From positions 1 to 21,315 of IMG/VR virus record IMGVR_UViG_3300046535_000777: a stretch of 21,315 nucleotides of DNA, one strand, 5' to 3'. A program made the translations under genes and the position numbers. This document shows positions 5,377 to 14,028 of this stretch, in pieces; positions within the stretch are counted from its first letter, which is position 1; every line of letters starts with the position of its first letter. This DNA comes from a virus. The notes under the pieces are model-generated. The model saw only the letters and a list, made by a program, of their open reading frames with translations, had not been told where the DNA came from and did not search any database.

Positions 5377-6326
5377 GGGTGCGGGAAGATTACCTCGACC
5401 TCGTCGTCCGTCTCCAGCCCGAGATCCGCGAGTAGTCCCGGCGACAGGTCGGCCACGCGTCCGGTGTTCTCGTTCGGACCCCAGTCGGCCGGGAAGGCGG
5501 CCATTTCCGCTCCGGTCGAAGGCACCCTCACCAGCGCGATGCCTTCTGCCAGCATGCTCTTGGGCGTGACGTCGTAATCCCAGCGGCAGGCGATGTAGTG
5601 AACATACGGGTTCAGCCGCCGCGCCAGACCTGAGCTGCCGGACGGCTGGTAGGGCAGGAACAGATGCTGGTTGTCGGCGGTGATGTCGAAGTGCAGCGCC
5701 AGTCCCTCGTCCGGCGTCACGCCGGTGTCGTCCGGCCCGCCGAAATAGCTGCAGGTGCCGATTGTGCGGAACAGCGCGCGGCCGCCCGGTGGCTCGAAGA
5801 TGTCCTCGCCGTCGTCGCCGCCTGCCACGTCGGCAAGGGCATCGCAGATCGCCTCGAAATTCTCGTGGTACAGATTGGCGTCGGCAAGGCTGTCCACGAA
5901 GCAGATTTCCAGCAGTACACAGGGTTCTGAAGTTTGTGACAGCACGAAAAGGTCGGTTCTCTGCTTGGCGCCCCTGTCTATGAAGCCGCCGCCTGACGCG
6001 ATCGCGGCCGACAGTTTTGCCGCCAGCGCCTGCTGGCTGTAGTAGAGCACCTCGCAGCCCATCGGCTTGGCGGTTTCCACATAGGCGTTCAGGTGGACCG
6101 AGATGTCCAGATCCCGCGCGTGGCTGTTATGCCAGTCGACGATGCGGTTGAGGTTTTCGTTCTGCGACGTGCTGACCGTGTCGTGGTAGGTCATCACCTC
6201 GTGGCCGCGGTCGCGCAGATCGATGGCGAGCTGGTTGACGACGCGGGTGGCCTCGGTGACTTCGTTGAGGATGCCGGACGCGCCTTGGCACTCGGTGGAG
6301 TGGCCACTGGAAATTGCTATTCTCAT
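5373..6326 (-). CDS. Endolysin: N-acetylmuramoyl-L-alanine amidase with barrel-like C-terminal domain
   Basis: This is a 317-residue lysis enzyme. Residues 1-168 match the zinc-dependent Amidase_3 family: SSGHS with H9, NEVTEA with E22, SVHLNA with H78 and LLEICFVD with the catalytic-type E140. It would cut the bond between N-acetylmuramic acid and L-alanine of peptidoglycan. Residues about 185-317 form a second domain; GTCSYFGG and the end GRVADLSPGLLADLGL...DEVEVIFP resemble the double-psi beta-barrel of RlpA-like proteins, which bind or cut peptidoglycan. There is no signal peptide, so export depends on the holin-like genes just upstream. It is the last gene of the late operon, starting two bases after the stop of the mini membrane protein. 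The amidase call is firm; the barrel call is moderate. Confidence 0.88.
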   Translation of the reverse strand: MRIAISSGHSTECQGASGILNEVTEATRVVNQLAIDLRDRGHEVMTYHDTVSTSQNENLNRIVDWHNSHARDLDISVHLNAYVETAKPMGCEVLYYSQQALAAKLSAAIASGGGFIDRGAKQRTDLFVLSQTSEPCVLLEICFVDSLADANLYHENFEAICDALADVAGGDDGEDIFEPPGGRALFRTIGTCSYFGGPDDTGVTPDEGLALHFDITADNQHLFLPYQPSGSSGLARRLNPYVHYIACRWDYDVTPKSMLAEGIALVRVPSTGAEMAAFPADWGPNENTGRVADLSPGLLADLGLETDDEVEVIFPHP

Positions 6327-6327
6327 G

Positions 6328-6411
6328 TCAACCCCACAATGCCTGCGCCAGCAACGCTACCAGCACGATGATGACCACGCCAAGGATAACGAGCCACTTG
6401 TCGTTGACCAT
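6328..6411 (-). CDS. 27-aa single-span membrane protein in lysis cassette
   Basis: MVNDKWLVILGVVIIVLV followed by ALLAQALWG is one membrane helix (about residues 6-25). The ATG shares one base with the stop of the holin-like gene (TGATG), and the amidase ATG follows its stop by one base, so it is locked into the lysis cassette. It could be a second small holin, a holin regulator or a very reduced pinholin; sequence alone cannot decide. Confidence 0.6.
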   Translation of the reverse strand: MVNDKWLVILGVVIIVLVALLAQALWG

Positions 6412-6629
6412 CAGCGCAGCGCGTGGAACGGATTGGGACTGCCACCGATCAGAACGCTGATCAGCGCGATCAGCGCCAGCAGCAGCACGATCACCCACAC
6501 GCCCTTCTTGATCTGCTCTGGGATCGGAAAGATGAACTGCTCGATCACCCAGATCGCCAGATAGATCACGCCTGCCAGCACGATAAGGCCGATCAGGAAC
6601 CACAAAACCTGTATTGCCATTGCAGCCAT
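6411..6629 (-). CDS. Holin-like membrane protein
   Basis: This 72-residue protein starts MAAMAIQVLWFLIGLIVLAG and has two membrane helices (about residues 5-32 and 44-62) separated by a short charged loop (PEQIKKG), ending near PFHALR. AGGGAGG lies 6 bases upstream of the ATG at 6629. Size, topology and position directly before the amidase fit a class II-type holin, which permeabilises the inner membrane to release the endolysin. Holins are defined by topology and context rather than sequence, so the name is inferred. Confidence 0.65.
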   Translation of the reverse strand: MAAMAIQVLWFLIGLIVLAGVIYLAIWVIEQFIFPIPEQIKKGVWVIVLLLALIALISVLIGGSPNPFHALR

Positions 6630-6639
6630 AGCGTCCTCC

Positions 6640-6864
6640 CTACTTCTTGTGCCTGCGATCTTCCATGATGCGCCGCACCTCGGCACATGTCTCGGTGACG
6701 GCGACGAACTTGCCGTCGACCATGTTGACCTGACACTTCACGCCCGGCGTGAACAGCTTGTCGTTGCCCGGCTCCGGGTTGCGCAGATTGGTGATGGTCT
6801 GCGTGTTCAGGTCGATGGCGGTGCCTGAGCCTGAGTGCAGGATGATCATCACCAGCAGGATCAT
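6640..6864 (-). CDS. Small exported protein in lysis cassette
   Basis: This 74-residue protein has a hydrophobic N-terminus MILLVMIILHSGSGTA, likely a signal peptide cleaved near residue 16, then a polar part with two cysteines (VKCQV, ETCAEV) and a basic end (RRIMEDRRHKK). The ATG overlaps the fibre stop (ATGA at 6861-6864). Being exported and next to the holin, it could help outer-membrane disruption, but there is no lipobox or obvious spanin partner. Function is unknown. Confidence 0.6.
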   Translation of the reverse strand: MILLVMIILHSGSGTAIDLNTQTITNLRNPEPGNDKLFTPGVKCQVNMVDGKFVAVTETCAEVRRIMEDRRHKK

Positions 6865-8621
6865 GCGGGCTGCGCCGTTGCGCGCCCCTCAAGCTGCGCC
6901 ACCCGCGCCCGCAGCGCCTTCAGTTCCTGCAACAGCACCGGCACGTATTTGGAATAATCCACGCCCCAGAAATCATCTTCCTGTCCGTCCTGCTGGCTGT
7001 GCGTAACCGCCATCGGGTAGACCTCGACCGCCTGCTGCGCGATCACGCCGTAGGCGCGTTCGCCGGTTTTCTTCCATTTGAAATCGTAGACGTCGGTCGC
7101 GTCGATGATGTTGCCCGCGTCGAAGGACTTCAGGTCCTCCTTCAGTTCGCCGCTGGAGGAGGTATTGAAGGCGACGGCACCCGCCGTTTCGCTGATTGAG
7201 CCGATATTGACGTTGCCACTGTTGGAAAAAACCATCAGGTTTGTATTGTCGGCCTGCACACCAATGCCAATGCCATACTGGATGCCGCCACCAGAAGCGG
7301 CGACCTTCACGGCGCAGGCACTGGCAGGTATGTAACCGGTGCCGTTCCCCAGCAAGATCGTTTTCGTGGCGCTGTCCAGTTCAAAAACGGGAGTGCTGGC
7401 TACGACATTGAAGATCATGTAGTTGTCACTTACTGAACCGCCGCCATAGACGCTCGATCTGAACCCCTCGTACCACTTCACCGTACCGTTCTTGAGCCAC
7501 TGCGTAAGCGCGCCGCCGCTGCCGCCAGAACCGCCGTTCAAGGTCAGGGTGGCGTTTGTCGCCCCGGTCCCCGTATTGGCGATTGTGACAACGCCGCTTG
7601 CAACTACGGGACCGGAAACACTCAGCGCGCCGCCCGTCAGATTGAAATTGGTGCCGTCGTAGCTCAGATATTTGGTGCCAGTGCTACCGAAGTAGATGGT
7701 GGCATTGGGTTGTCCCTGCCCTATCCACGCCGTTGCATTGTTGACAATGAAGGAGCCGCCAACCAGATTGAAATTGGCGCCGTCGTAATTCAGCGACTTG
7801 TTGAGATTACCTCCGAAATAGTAGGTGCCTTTTGTAGCGGAGCTACCGGCGTCTCCTGCGGCAATCCATCCGCCGTTGGCGTAGATATTTCCACCTGTGT
7901 ACAGAGCACCTCCAACCAGACTGTATTGGGTGCCGTCGTAGTTCAGATACTTGGTGCCACTGTTGCCGAAGTAGTAGCTGCCGCCAGCACCAGCCGTTCC
8001 CACAGAGATGGTTCCAGAACAATTGACAACAGATGCGGCTAAACCGCTGGGGCCTGTAGTAACTCCGCCTGCACCAGTTACGTTCAGCCCGCCCGTGCTG
8101 ATCGTCAACGTCCCCGTCATGTTGTCGCCGGTCACGTTGACGTAGGCGGCGTCGAGGTCGGTAACTGAGCCAGCCAGTTGTTTCCATGCGCCCCACACAC
8201 CCGCCGTCTTTTGCCGCAGATACTTCAGCCCGGTCGTGACGTCGCGCGCCTCGATGAACATATTCTGCCCGGCAGGCACCGCAGGCGGCACCACCGCAGG
8301 GTCGGAGGTGTAGCATTGCCCGATGAAGGCATTGCCGGTCGGCGCGGATGTTGCACCGGCTGCGGAATAGAACGAGCCGGATACAAAAGCGTAAGCATCG
8401 TAGTTGGTCACGACCTGATAGGCGACATCGCCCTGCAGCGAGGTCATCGCATCTCGCGCATTGTTGGCGCCGGTGCCGCCGGCAACGATCGGCCTCGGCA
8501 AATTGAGATCCTGCGTCACGTCGGCGACGAAGCCGTTATACTTCGTGCTCTCGATCGTGTAGTTGGTGATGCCGTTGGTGCCCGGCGGCGGGGCGTATTG
8601 GGACAGACCATCGCGCGGCAT
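6861..8621 (-). CDS. Tail fibre/spike with C-terminal S74 intramolecular chaperone
   Basis: This 586-residue protein begins MPRDGLSQYAPPPGTNGITN, carries a short block with GGTGANNARDAMTSLQG (about 48-64) typical of phage fibre necks, then a Gly/Thr/Asn-rich beta-repeat shaft (about 160-480). The C-terminus is a Peptidase_S74 domain: SSSGELKEDL (488-497; S489 and K494 take the positions of the Ser-Lys dyad), YGVIAQQAVEVYP (524-536) and WGVDYSKYVPVLLQELKAL (552-570), ending in a coiled coil. In known members this domain trimerises the fibre and then cuts itself off. GAGGA 9 bases upstream supports the start. As a receptor-binding protein it sits at the tail tip. It is followed by the lysis genes. 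Confidence 0.88.
   Translation of the reverse strand: MPRDGLSQYAPPPGTNGITNYTIESTKYNGFVADVTQDLNLPRPIVAGGTGANNARDAMTSLQGDVAYQVVTNYDAYAFVSGSFYSAAGATSAPTGNAFIGQCYTSDPAVVPPAVPAGQNMFIEARDVTTGLKYLRQKTAGVWGAWKQLAGSVTDLDAAYVNVTGDNMTGTLTISTGGLNVTGAGGVTTGPSGLAASVVNCSGTISVGTAGAGGSYYFGNSGTKYLNYDGTQYSLVGGALYTGGNIYANGGWIAAGDAGSSATKGTYYFGGNLNKSLNYDGANFNLVGGSFIVNNATAWIGQGQPNATIYFGSTGTKYLSYDGTNFNLTGGALSVSGPVVASGVVTIANTGTGATNATLTLNGGSGGSGGALTQWLKNGTVKWYEGFRSSVYGGGSVSDNYMIFNVVASTPVFELDSATKTILLGNGTGYIPASACAVKVAASGGGIQYGIGIGVQADNTNLMVFSNSGNVNIGSISETAGAVAFNTSSSGELKEDLKSFDAGNIIDATDVYDFKWKKTGERAYGVIAQQAVEVYPMAVTHSQQDGQEDDFWGVDYSKYVPVLLQELKALRARVAQLEGRATAQPA
7623..7976 (-). repeat. Three imperfect 25-residue repeats in the fibre shaft
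   Basis: The encoded units YYFGNSGTKYLNYDG (from residue 216), YYFGGNLNKSLNYDG (from 267) and IYFGSTGTKYLSYDG (from 309), each followed by a QYSLVGGA/NFNLVGGS/NFNLTGGA element, repeat at spacings of 51 and 42 residues. The DNA is similar as well (repeated TTGAAATTG-type stretches). This is typical of a trimeric beta-structured shaft that grows or shrinks by duplication. Confidence 0.7.
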
Positions 8622-8623
8622 GG

Positions 8624-10237
8624 CTATTGATCCTCGTAGTCTATGGTTACGGGAGGCAACGGATGTCCAGCCTGCTGCACGCCGATCTGTGCAGCTGTTC
8701 GAGCTACTTCGTCGCGATAAGCCTTGGTCGAGATCGACGATGGCCCTGTGCCGAACGGAACCGACATCGATGTCGGTGGCGGCAGCTGGCCAGCCATGTA
8801 GGCTTGCGAGTATGGCGCGTTGGCGCGGATGATGTTGTCAGCGGTATTGACCGCGCGCCGCGTCAGTGCCGTAGAGGCGGCGTTGGAGGCGACGCCCGCG
8901 CCCGCGCCGAGCGCCATCGGTACGATCCCGCCTCCGAGAGTTCCGGTGGCGAGCGGCGCCACCAGCGACATCAGGCTTGGTTTTGCCGTGCCGGACAGCG
9001 TGCCTGCAATGCGCAGCGCGCCCTCGCCGATCGACGGCGCGGTCGTGACGCCCTCGACGGCGGCGCGCTCGTCGGGTTTCATAAAACGTGAGGCTTTATC
9101 GCTCTTGGTCCAGTTGCGGAGCACGTCGCGGACTTCGCCACCTTCGTCGAGGTACGGCAGCAGCGGGTTCTTCTGCTTGGCTGTCAGCTGCGCCGCAGCT
9201 ACGCGGTCACGCAGCTCCGAGCTGGTACTGGCCGCACGGTAGTTGGCGTTGGCGTCCTGCAGCATCTCGCCTGCGGTTCTGGCCTGCGGCTGTCCCGGTA
9301 TGGCCAGCGCCTGCCCGTTGCCATACAGCAGCGCACCCGGCGGTGGACGGCTCAGGAACTGATCGATCGCATCGCGCGCTACGCCTGCGCTGTGTCCTTC
9401 ATCTCCGCCGCTTATCTTGCCAAGTGCCTTGCGAACCGTGTGTAACGCGCCCGGCGTGGCGGGCAGGCTGTCGAGCGTGTCGAGGATCTGGTGTGTCTCT
9501 ACGGCTCCGACCTTGTCGGACCGGGAATAGTTGTTGCGCAAATCGTCCTTGATGCCCTGCTTCAGTGTCTGCACCGCCTGCGGGTCGAACGGCGAGGTCT
9601 TGGCCAGCGCCTTGTAGCCCGCGTCGGCGGCATTGGCGATCTCTTCCTGTGGAGCGGGCAGGATCTTTGGAGCCAGCGGCCTGATGGCGTTAGGCAGCCT
9701 GTCGTTGACCCAGCGACCTGCGGAGACGGCGGCCTGACCGATCGGGTTCAGGATGCTGCCGAGCACCGGACCCGCCGCGCCTACCGCGCCGCCGACCTTC
9801 ATGGCTGTCGGATCGCCGCCGCTGCGCACATAGGCGTCGGTCGCGCCGGTGATGCCACCGACGCCGGTCTGGCCGAGCATGGTGGAGCCGCCGAACGCCC
9901 ACGGCACCGCGCGTGCCACCGGCACCGTGCCGACAAGTGACCCGGCGACACCACCGGCGGCGCTGGCGACGGGGTGCTCGGCCTGCTGCCGGGCGGCGTC
10001 GCCACGGATCTGGTTGTAGACATCGCTATAGGGTTGCCCCGTCACGAGGGCCTTTGGTGCCGCCAGTATGGCGTCCATGCCCTTGTCTACTGCTGGCCCC
10101 AGCACCGGCAGGAAGCTGGAGCCGATGCCGCGCACCGAGGCGTCCATGCCCTCGCGAAAGCCGTGCAGCGTGTCGGCCCAGCTGCCGCCTGCAGGCGGCG
10201 CGGCTTTGGGGTCGTCCTCGTAGACGATGTCGACCAT
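8624..10237 (-). CDS. Internal virion (ejection-type) protein, Gly/Ala-rich
   Basis: This 537-residue protein has two long Gly/Ala-rich, weakly hydrophobic regions with GxxxG-like spacing (AGGVAGSLVGTVPVARAV early on; LATGTLGGGIVPMALGAGAG near residue 430) separated by a helical polar middle (DDLRNNYSRSDKVGAVETHQ). This composition is typical of podovirus ejection or pilot proteins that enter the host envelope with the DNA and build a channel. It sits between another large internal-type protein and the tail fibre. The ATG shares one base with the upstream stop (TGATG at 10235-10239). There is no recognised catalytic domain and no transglycosylase motif. The role rests on context and composition. 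Confidence 0.62.
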   Translation of the reverse strand: MVDIVYEDDPKAAPPAGGSWADTLHGFREGMDASVRGIGSSFLPVLGPAVDKGMDAILAAPKALVTGQPYSDVYNQIRGDAARQQAEHPVASAAGGVAGSLVGTVPVARAVPWAFGGSTMLGQTGVGGITGATDAYVRSGGDPTAMKVGGAVGAAGPVLGSILNPIGQAAVSAGRWVNDRLPNAIRPLAPKILPAPQEEIANAADAGYKALAKTSPFDPQAVQTLKQGIKDDLRNNYSRSDKVGAVETHQILDTLDSLPATPGALHTVRKALGKISGGDEGHSAGVARDAIDQFLSRPPPGALLYGNGQALAIPGQPQARTAGEMLQDANANYRAASTSSELRDRVAAAQLTAKQKNPLLPYLDEGGEVRDVLRNWTKSDKASRFMKPDERAAVEGVTTAPSIGEGALRIAGTLSGTAKPSLMSLVAPLATGTLGGGIVPMALGAGAGVASNAASTALTRRAVNTADNIIRANAPYSQAYMAGQLPPPTSMSVPFGTGPSSISTKAYRDEVARTAAQIGVQQAGHPLPPVTIDYEDQ

Positions 10238-12021
10238 CAGCGTCTGATCCTAGCTCGTCGTCCATTGATCATGATCGGCGTGCCGTCTGGCAGGTTGGAA
10301 GCCTTGGCCGCCTCCTCAGTGGCGAAACTTGCCGGGCCGCCACCGGGCAGCGCGATGCCGGGCATTGCGTTCGGAACGTCATACACGCGCCGCAGGCGTT
10401 CCTCGCCCTGCTGGCCTTTCAGCATGGTGTCCATGTTGTCGCGGTGCTCGTTCAGCGCAGCCAGTCCCGATCGTTTGGCAATGTCGATCAACTGACGCGC
10501 TGATTTCTCGTTCAGCGTATAGTCCGCGCCAGCCATCATGAAGCCGAGCTTGGTGTCGTTGTTGGAAACCTGCGGCCCTGCATAGGAACGGATCGCCTGC
10601 GCCGCGACCGGCCCGAGCGATGTCTTATAGGTCTCGGTGGCGGCCACGATGCGCGCGGCCTCCTGATCGCCGGTGGCCGCCTTGGCCTTGTACCACAACA
10701 GCTTGGCAGGGGCGTCGATGCCGAACAGCGTACCGGCGTTCAAGGCCGCCTCGGCGTTGCCAAGCCCTTCCAGCGCGCCCACCGCGGACTGCGCCTTGTC
10801 CTTGCTTTCCTTGAGGTAGGTATGGATGTGCGGAGGCAGATTGCCGTATGCTCCCTTGAGCTGGTCCTCCTCCGCCTGTTTCTGCGTACTGTACTTCTCC
10901 TGCGTCAGCTTTTCCTTGGCCATCGGCAGGCCTTGGTTGGCGGTCAGGAAATTCTGCATCTTCTCGTTATGCTGCGCGAGATCGCTCTGATACTTGCGCT
11001 GGTTCTCGGCGTCCTTGAAGGCGCGCCGCTTCTCCCACTCCGCCGCCTGCGCCTCCAGACCGTTGATGATAACCGGGTCGTCACCCATCTGCTTGCGGCG
11101 CAAGATCTCAGTGATCAGGTACTGGTGCCGCGGATCTTCCTGCGTCCGCTTCGGCAGCTCCGGCGGTATCGGCTTGTCGTAGACACCGGGAGCCTGATTT
11201 GGCAGCGGCGCAGACGTCTGCGGCGTCACCGGCGTGTCGGGGCCAATCTGTGACGCGGGCGGCCGCGGGCGCGGGTTCGGGTACTGGAACGGCTGCTGGC
11301 CGTTCTCCGCCAGTTGAACCGACTGGATGTCGGTCGGGATCGGGCGGTTCGTCTCAAGTGGGGAACCAAGGAGCGCGGGGTCCGGGCTGATAGTTGAGGG
11401 CGCGGAGGCGGGCGATTGGCCCGCCAGCATAGGGTTTGGTTGCGACCCTCCCTGCCGCGTCTGCATGAGCTGGGCGATGCTGGCGCGTACCGCGGCGGAA
11501 TTAGGCTGTTCCGTGGGCACGCCCATCGGCGGCGCGTCGCTCATGGTGCCGGTGTCGGCCGAGGCCATCTGCGGGGCGCCGCCCGCGTCCTGAACAGGCG
11601 GTAGGGCGTCCGCTGGCTGGTAGGCATCGTTGTTGGCTGCGGCCTGCAGCAGCGGCGCGGCCGCGGCGGGAACTGCCGAGGCGTCTGCCGTCGCCGCCGG
11701 CGCAATCGTCGGCATCTGTGGCGAGGCGTCCGATGTCTGGACTGACGGTGTGGCTGACGCGTCAGGGCCGGGCGCTGGCCCCGCGGCGGGACGCCGAGCT
11801 TCGATCATGCGCTGGGCCGCGATCATCTGGTTCATTTGTGACCGCTCGCCGAGCGCGTCACCGATCGCGGTCAGGCCCTCGCCGACATTCTTGGGGTAGC
11901 CGCGACGCGCAGCCTGTTTCATCATCGTGTCGGCGATCTTCTGCCGCAACAAAAGTTGCTGGTAGCTGGCAGGATCGTTGCCATCGAAGGCACTTGTAAG
12001 ATTGTCGAACGGTCCTGCCAT
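10237..12021 (-). CDS. Internal virion/ejection-type structural protein
   Basis: This is a 594-residue protein. The N-terminus (MAGPFDNLTSAFDGNDPASY, about 1-75) is helical with basic repeats. Residues about 75-290 are low-complexity Ala/Pro/Gln/Ser. A long helix follows (about 300-400), and then a globular part with GIDAPAKLLWYKAKAATGDQ and RSYAGPQVSNNDTKLGFM, as found in large phage structural proteins. The end, LPDGTPIMINGRRARIRR, is a short basic tail. Two starts are possible: ATG 12021 (TGATG overlap, AGGT 5 bases upstream), used here, or the adjacent GTG at 12024. It is large, without signal or enzyme motifs, and adjacent to a second ejection-type protein, so an internal core protein is the best guess. 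Confidence 0.62.
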   Translation of the reverse strand: MAGPFDNLTSAFDGNDPASYQQLLLRQKIADTMMKQAARRGYPKNVGEGLTAIGDALGERSQMNQMIAAQRMIEARRPAAGPAPGPDASATPSVQTSDASPQMPTIAPAATADASAVPAAAAPLLQAAANNDAYQPADALPPVQDAGGAPQMASADTGTMSDAPPMGVPTEQPNSAAVRASIAQLMQTRQGGSQPNPMLAGQSPASAPSTISPDPALLGSPLETNRPIPTDIQSVQLAENGQQPFQYPNPRPRPPASQIGPDTPVTPQTSAPLPNQAPGVYDKPIPPELPKRTQEDPRHQYLITEILRRKQMGDDPVIINGLEAQAAEWEKRRAFKDAENQRKYQSDLAQHNEKMQNFLTANQGLPMAKEKLTQEKYSTQKQAEEDQLKGAYGNLPPHIHTYLKESKDKAQSAVGALEGLGNAEAALNAGTLFGIDAPAKLLWYKAKAATGDQEAARIVAATETYKTSLGPVAAQAIRSYAGPQVSNNDTKLGFMMAGADYTLNEKSARQLIDIAKRSGLAALNEHRDNMDTMLKGQQGEERLRRVYDVPNAMPGIALPGGGPASFATEEAAKASNLPDGTPIMINGRRARIRR

Positions 12022-12278
12022 CACACACCTGCCCCTTGCGGCTGTAGCGCCGCCATCTGTCGTTGTCGTTCCGTTTCCTCGGCCTGCTGCTGTTGCATCA
12101 TGGCCTGTTGAGCCTGCGCATCGGCCTGCGCCTGCTGTTGCTGCGCGGCCTGCGCGGCCGCCTGCGCCGCGCGCTGCTGTTGCATCATTTTCTGCGCCAT
12201 GACCTGTTGGGCAATGCGTTTGCGCAGTTCAGCCTGCTGGTAGCCCAGCGCGGCAATGTCTTTTGGCACGTTTACCAT
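12021..12278 (-). CDS. Gln/Ala-rich coiled-coil small protein
   Basis: This 85-residue protein begins MVNVPKDIAALGYQQAELRK, followed by an almost unbroken Gln/Ala/Met helix (AQKMMQQQRAAQAAAQAAQQ) and a Glu/Arg segment. It is predicted to be one long helix or coiled coil. AAGG lies about 10 bases upstream of the ATG, which comes one base after the preceding stop. Placed between virion proteins, it is probably a minor structural or assembly peptide. The low complexity prevents family assignment. Confidence 0.65.
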   Translation of the reverse strand: MVNVPKDIAALGYQQAELRKRIAQQVMAQKMMQQQRAAQAAAQAAQQQQAQADAQAQQAMMQQQQAEETERQRQMAALQPQGAGV

Positions 12279-12279
12279 G

Positions 12280-13680
12280 TCACGCTGCCTTGATGATGGA
12301 TCCCATCACCTGACGGGGTTTGATGTACTTGACGCCTTCGTGCTCCTCGACGGCTTCCGGCGTGATCTTCTCGACGTCCTGTGCCATCGGACCGATGTGG
12401 CGCGTCGACGAAGGATCGTCCTTGTAGCTGTACTGGTAGATCGGCAGCTTCTTCTTCGCGCCATCGGTATTGGCGGCGAACACGGTGCCGATGTGGTCGA
12501 TGTCGTCCTTTTCCCTTCGATCGGACTTCAGCACGCCGGCGCCGAGGCCGAGCACGCCGCCGAGCAGCGCGTTGGATTGCTGCATCTGGGTATTGTACAG
12601 CCCCATCTGGTTCTGGAAGCCCTGCTGCGTGATACCAGCGACGTCGGTGGTCGGGATCTGGGTGGAAGGCGCGTTGACGAAGTTGGGCTGGCTGACTTGG
12701 CTGCCGCTCATCAGCGCGCTGATCTCGTTGATGGGCTGGTTGCGATTGGCGTACTGCTCCTGCAGCCACTGGTTTCTGGCGGCCTCCGCCGCGTTGAAGC
12801 CGGCCTGCGCCTGACTGGTCTGCTGCGCCAGCCCCGCATTGGCGAACGTTGCCTGCGCCGCGTTCTGCGTGAATAGTTGATTTGCGGCGTTGTTGTAGAA
12901 AGTGCCCTGGCCGAGGTTCTGCTCGTAGCCCTGCTGCTGCGCGGCGTTGCTGAAGGCGGCGGCCTGGGCGGCCATCGCGTCCATGCGCTGTTGCTCCTGG
13001 CCAGCCTGCTGGATCGCGCCCCAGCGCGCGTCGTTCTGCTGCTGCGAACTCTGCAACATGGCGTCGTTGTAGGCTTGTGATCCATAACGGATGCCCTGAT
13101 CCGCCAGCTGCTGCTGCAATGCCTGCTGCTGGATCTGCAGCTGCGGGTTCATCCGCGCCATCAGCGCGTCCTGCACCTTCTGGCGGTCCGCTGAGTAGTC
13201 GTCGGCCCCGCCGTAGGTGGACTGGATCGGGCCGCCGCTGTCGAAGCCGGTCTGCAGCGGGATGCCGGGATTGAAGTTGGTCAGCGCCTTCGGAATGTTG
13301 GAGATGGTCGAGCTGTCGCCTGCCTGCGGACCTCCCGTTGGGTTGAAAGGCGTGGCCAGCACGCCGCCGACGCGATTGGTTTGTTGATTTGCGACGTTGG
13401 CCAGCTGCTGCTTGGTGGCGTCCTGCGTGTTCTTGAGCTGGAGCTGCGTTGGCGACAGCGACTGCGTCGCCGTAAAGGTCGGGATGTTGTAGGTCTGGCC
13501 CGAGGTCGGGTCTGTAAACGCGTAGCTGCCGGACGGGTTGTAGGACAGCGATCCATCAGGCGTGTTCTGGTTGACGTTGCCCAGATACGCATTGGCCACC
13601 GCAGTTGATACGTTAGTGCCCGTCTGCGCGCGCGCGGTCGCGGCGGGATCGGGAGGTGTGGGCGGGTCAGGTTTGCTCAC
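12280..13680 (-). CDS. Gln-rich virion protein with C-terminal S74-like domain
   Basis: This 466-residue protein has a proline-rich start (SKPDPPTPPDPAATARAQTG), a Gln/Ala/Asn-rich helical centre (about 165-330) and a C-terminal Peptidase_S74-type chaperone domain: SDRREKDDI (386-394, with S386 and K391 in the dyad spacing), PIYQYSY, HIGPMAQDVEKITPEAV (423-439) and YIKPRQVMGSIIKA. The start is GTG 13680 with GAGG 8 bases upstream. The S74 domain suggests trimerisation and self-cleavage of a spike-like or internal protein. Unlike the fibre, the part before it is alpha-helical rather than beta. It lies among internal virion genes, so it may be a neck, core or ejected protein. The domain call is good; placement in the particle is inference. 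Confidence 0.78.
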   Translation of the reverse strand: MSKPDPPTPPDPAATARAQTGTNVSTAVANAYLGNVNQNTPDGSLSYNPSGSYAFTDPTSGQTYNIPTFTATQSLSPTQLQLKNTQDATKQQLANVANQQTNRVGGVLATPFNPTGGPQAGDSSTISNIPKALTNFNPGIPLQTGFDSGGPIQSTYGGADDYSADRQKVQDALMARMNPQLQIQQQALQQQLADQGIRYGSQAYNDAMLQSSQQQNDARWGAIQQAGQEQQRMDAMAAQAAAFSNAAQQQGYEQNLGQGTFYNNAANQLFTQNAAQATFANAGLAQQTSQAQAGFNAAEAARNQWLQEQYANRNQPINEISALMSGSQVSQPNFVNAPSTQIPTTDVAGITQQGFQNQMGLYNTQMQQSNALLGGVLGLGAGVLKSDRREKDDIDHIGTVFAANTDGAKKKLPIYQYSYKDDPSSTRHIGPMAQDVEKITPEAVEEHEGVKYIKPRQVMGSIIKAA

Positions 13681-13692
13681 GATCGTATCCTC

Positions 13693-14028
13693 TCAATACT
13701 GCTGGCCCTGTGGCGGCGGCATGCCACCCGGCGCCGCGCCGGGCATCGGCGCCGCACCCGGCGATGCCATCGGCTGCGGCGCCATCGCGCCGGGCTGCCG
13801 CGGCACGATCGGCAGCGGTGGGGGCGCCACGCCCGGCAGAGGCATGCCCTGGCCGGGCATGCCCGGCGGCGCGTAGGGCGGCGGCATCGGCTGGCCCTGC
13901 TGAGGGATCGGCGCCGGGCCCTGCGGGAACTGCGGCGCCACGCTCGGCGGCGGGCTGTTGATGTTCATCAGCGCGCTCGTGATGCTGTTGCGCTGGTTGT
14001 CGATACCGGGCGGCAGATAGGGAGGCAT
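13693..14028 (-). CDS. Pro/Gly/Met-rich small virion protein
   Basis: This 111-residue protein starts MPPYLPPGIDNQRNSITSAL, with a short helical segment (about 10-27) followed by some 80 residues dominated by Pro, Gly, Gln, Ala and Met (PPPYAPPGMPGQGMPLPG). It is probably disordered or polyproline-like. The ATG at 14028 shares one base with the acetyltransferase stop (TGATG). Position places it with virion assembly genes. The longer frame upstream to 14118 is a shadow. No family is recognised. Confidence 0.65.
   Translation of the reverse strand: MPPYLPPGIDNQRNSITSALMNINSPPPSVAPQFPQGPAPIPQQGQPMPPPYAPPGMPGQGMPLPGVAPPPLPIVPRQPGAMAPQPMASPGAAPMPGAAPGGMPPPQGQQY

Noticed and set aside
12256-12876. 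Long plus-strand open frame of 206 codons
   Set aside because: It lies antisense to the S74-domain protein gene, is rich in Leu/Arg/Val/Gly as expected from the complement of a high-GC gene, and does not fit the overlap chain.
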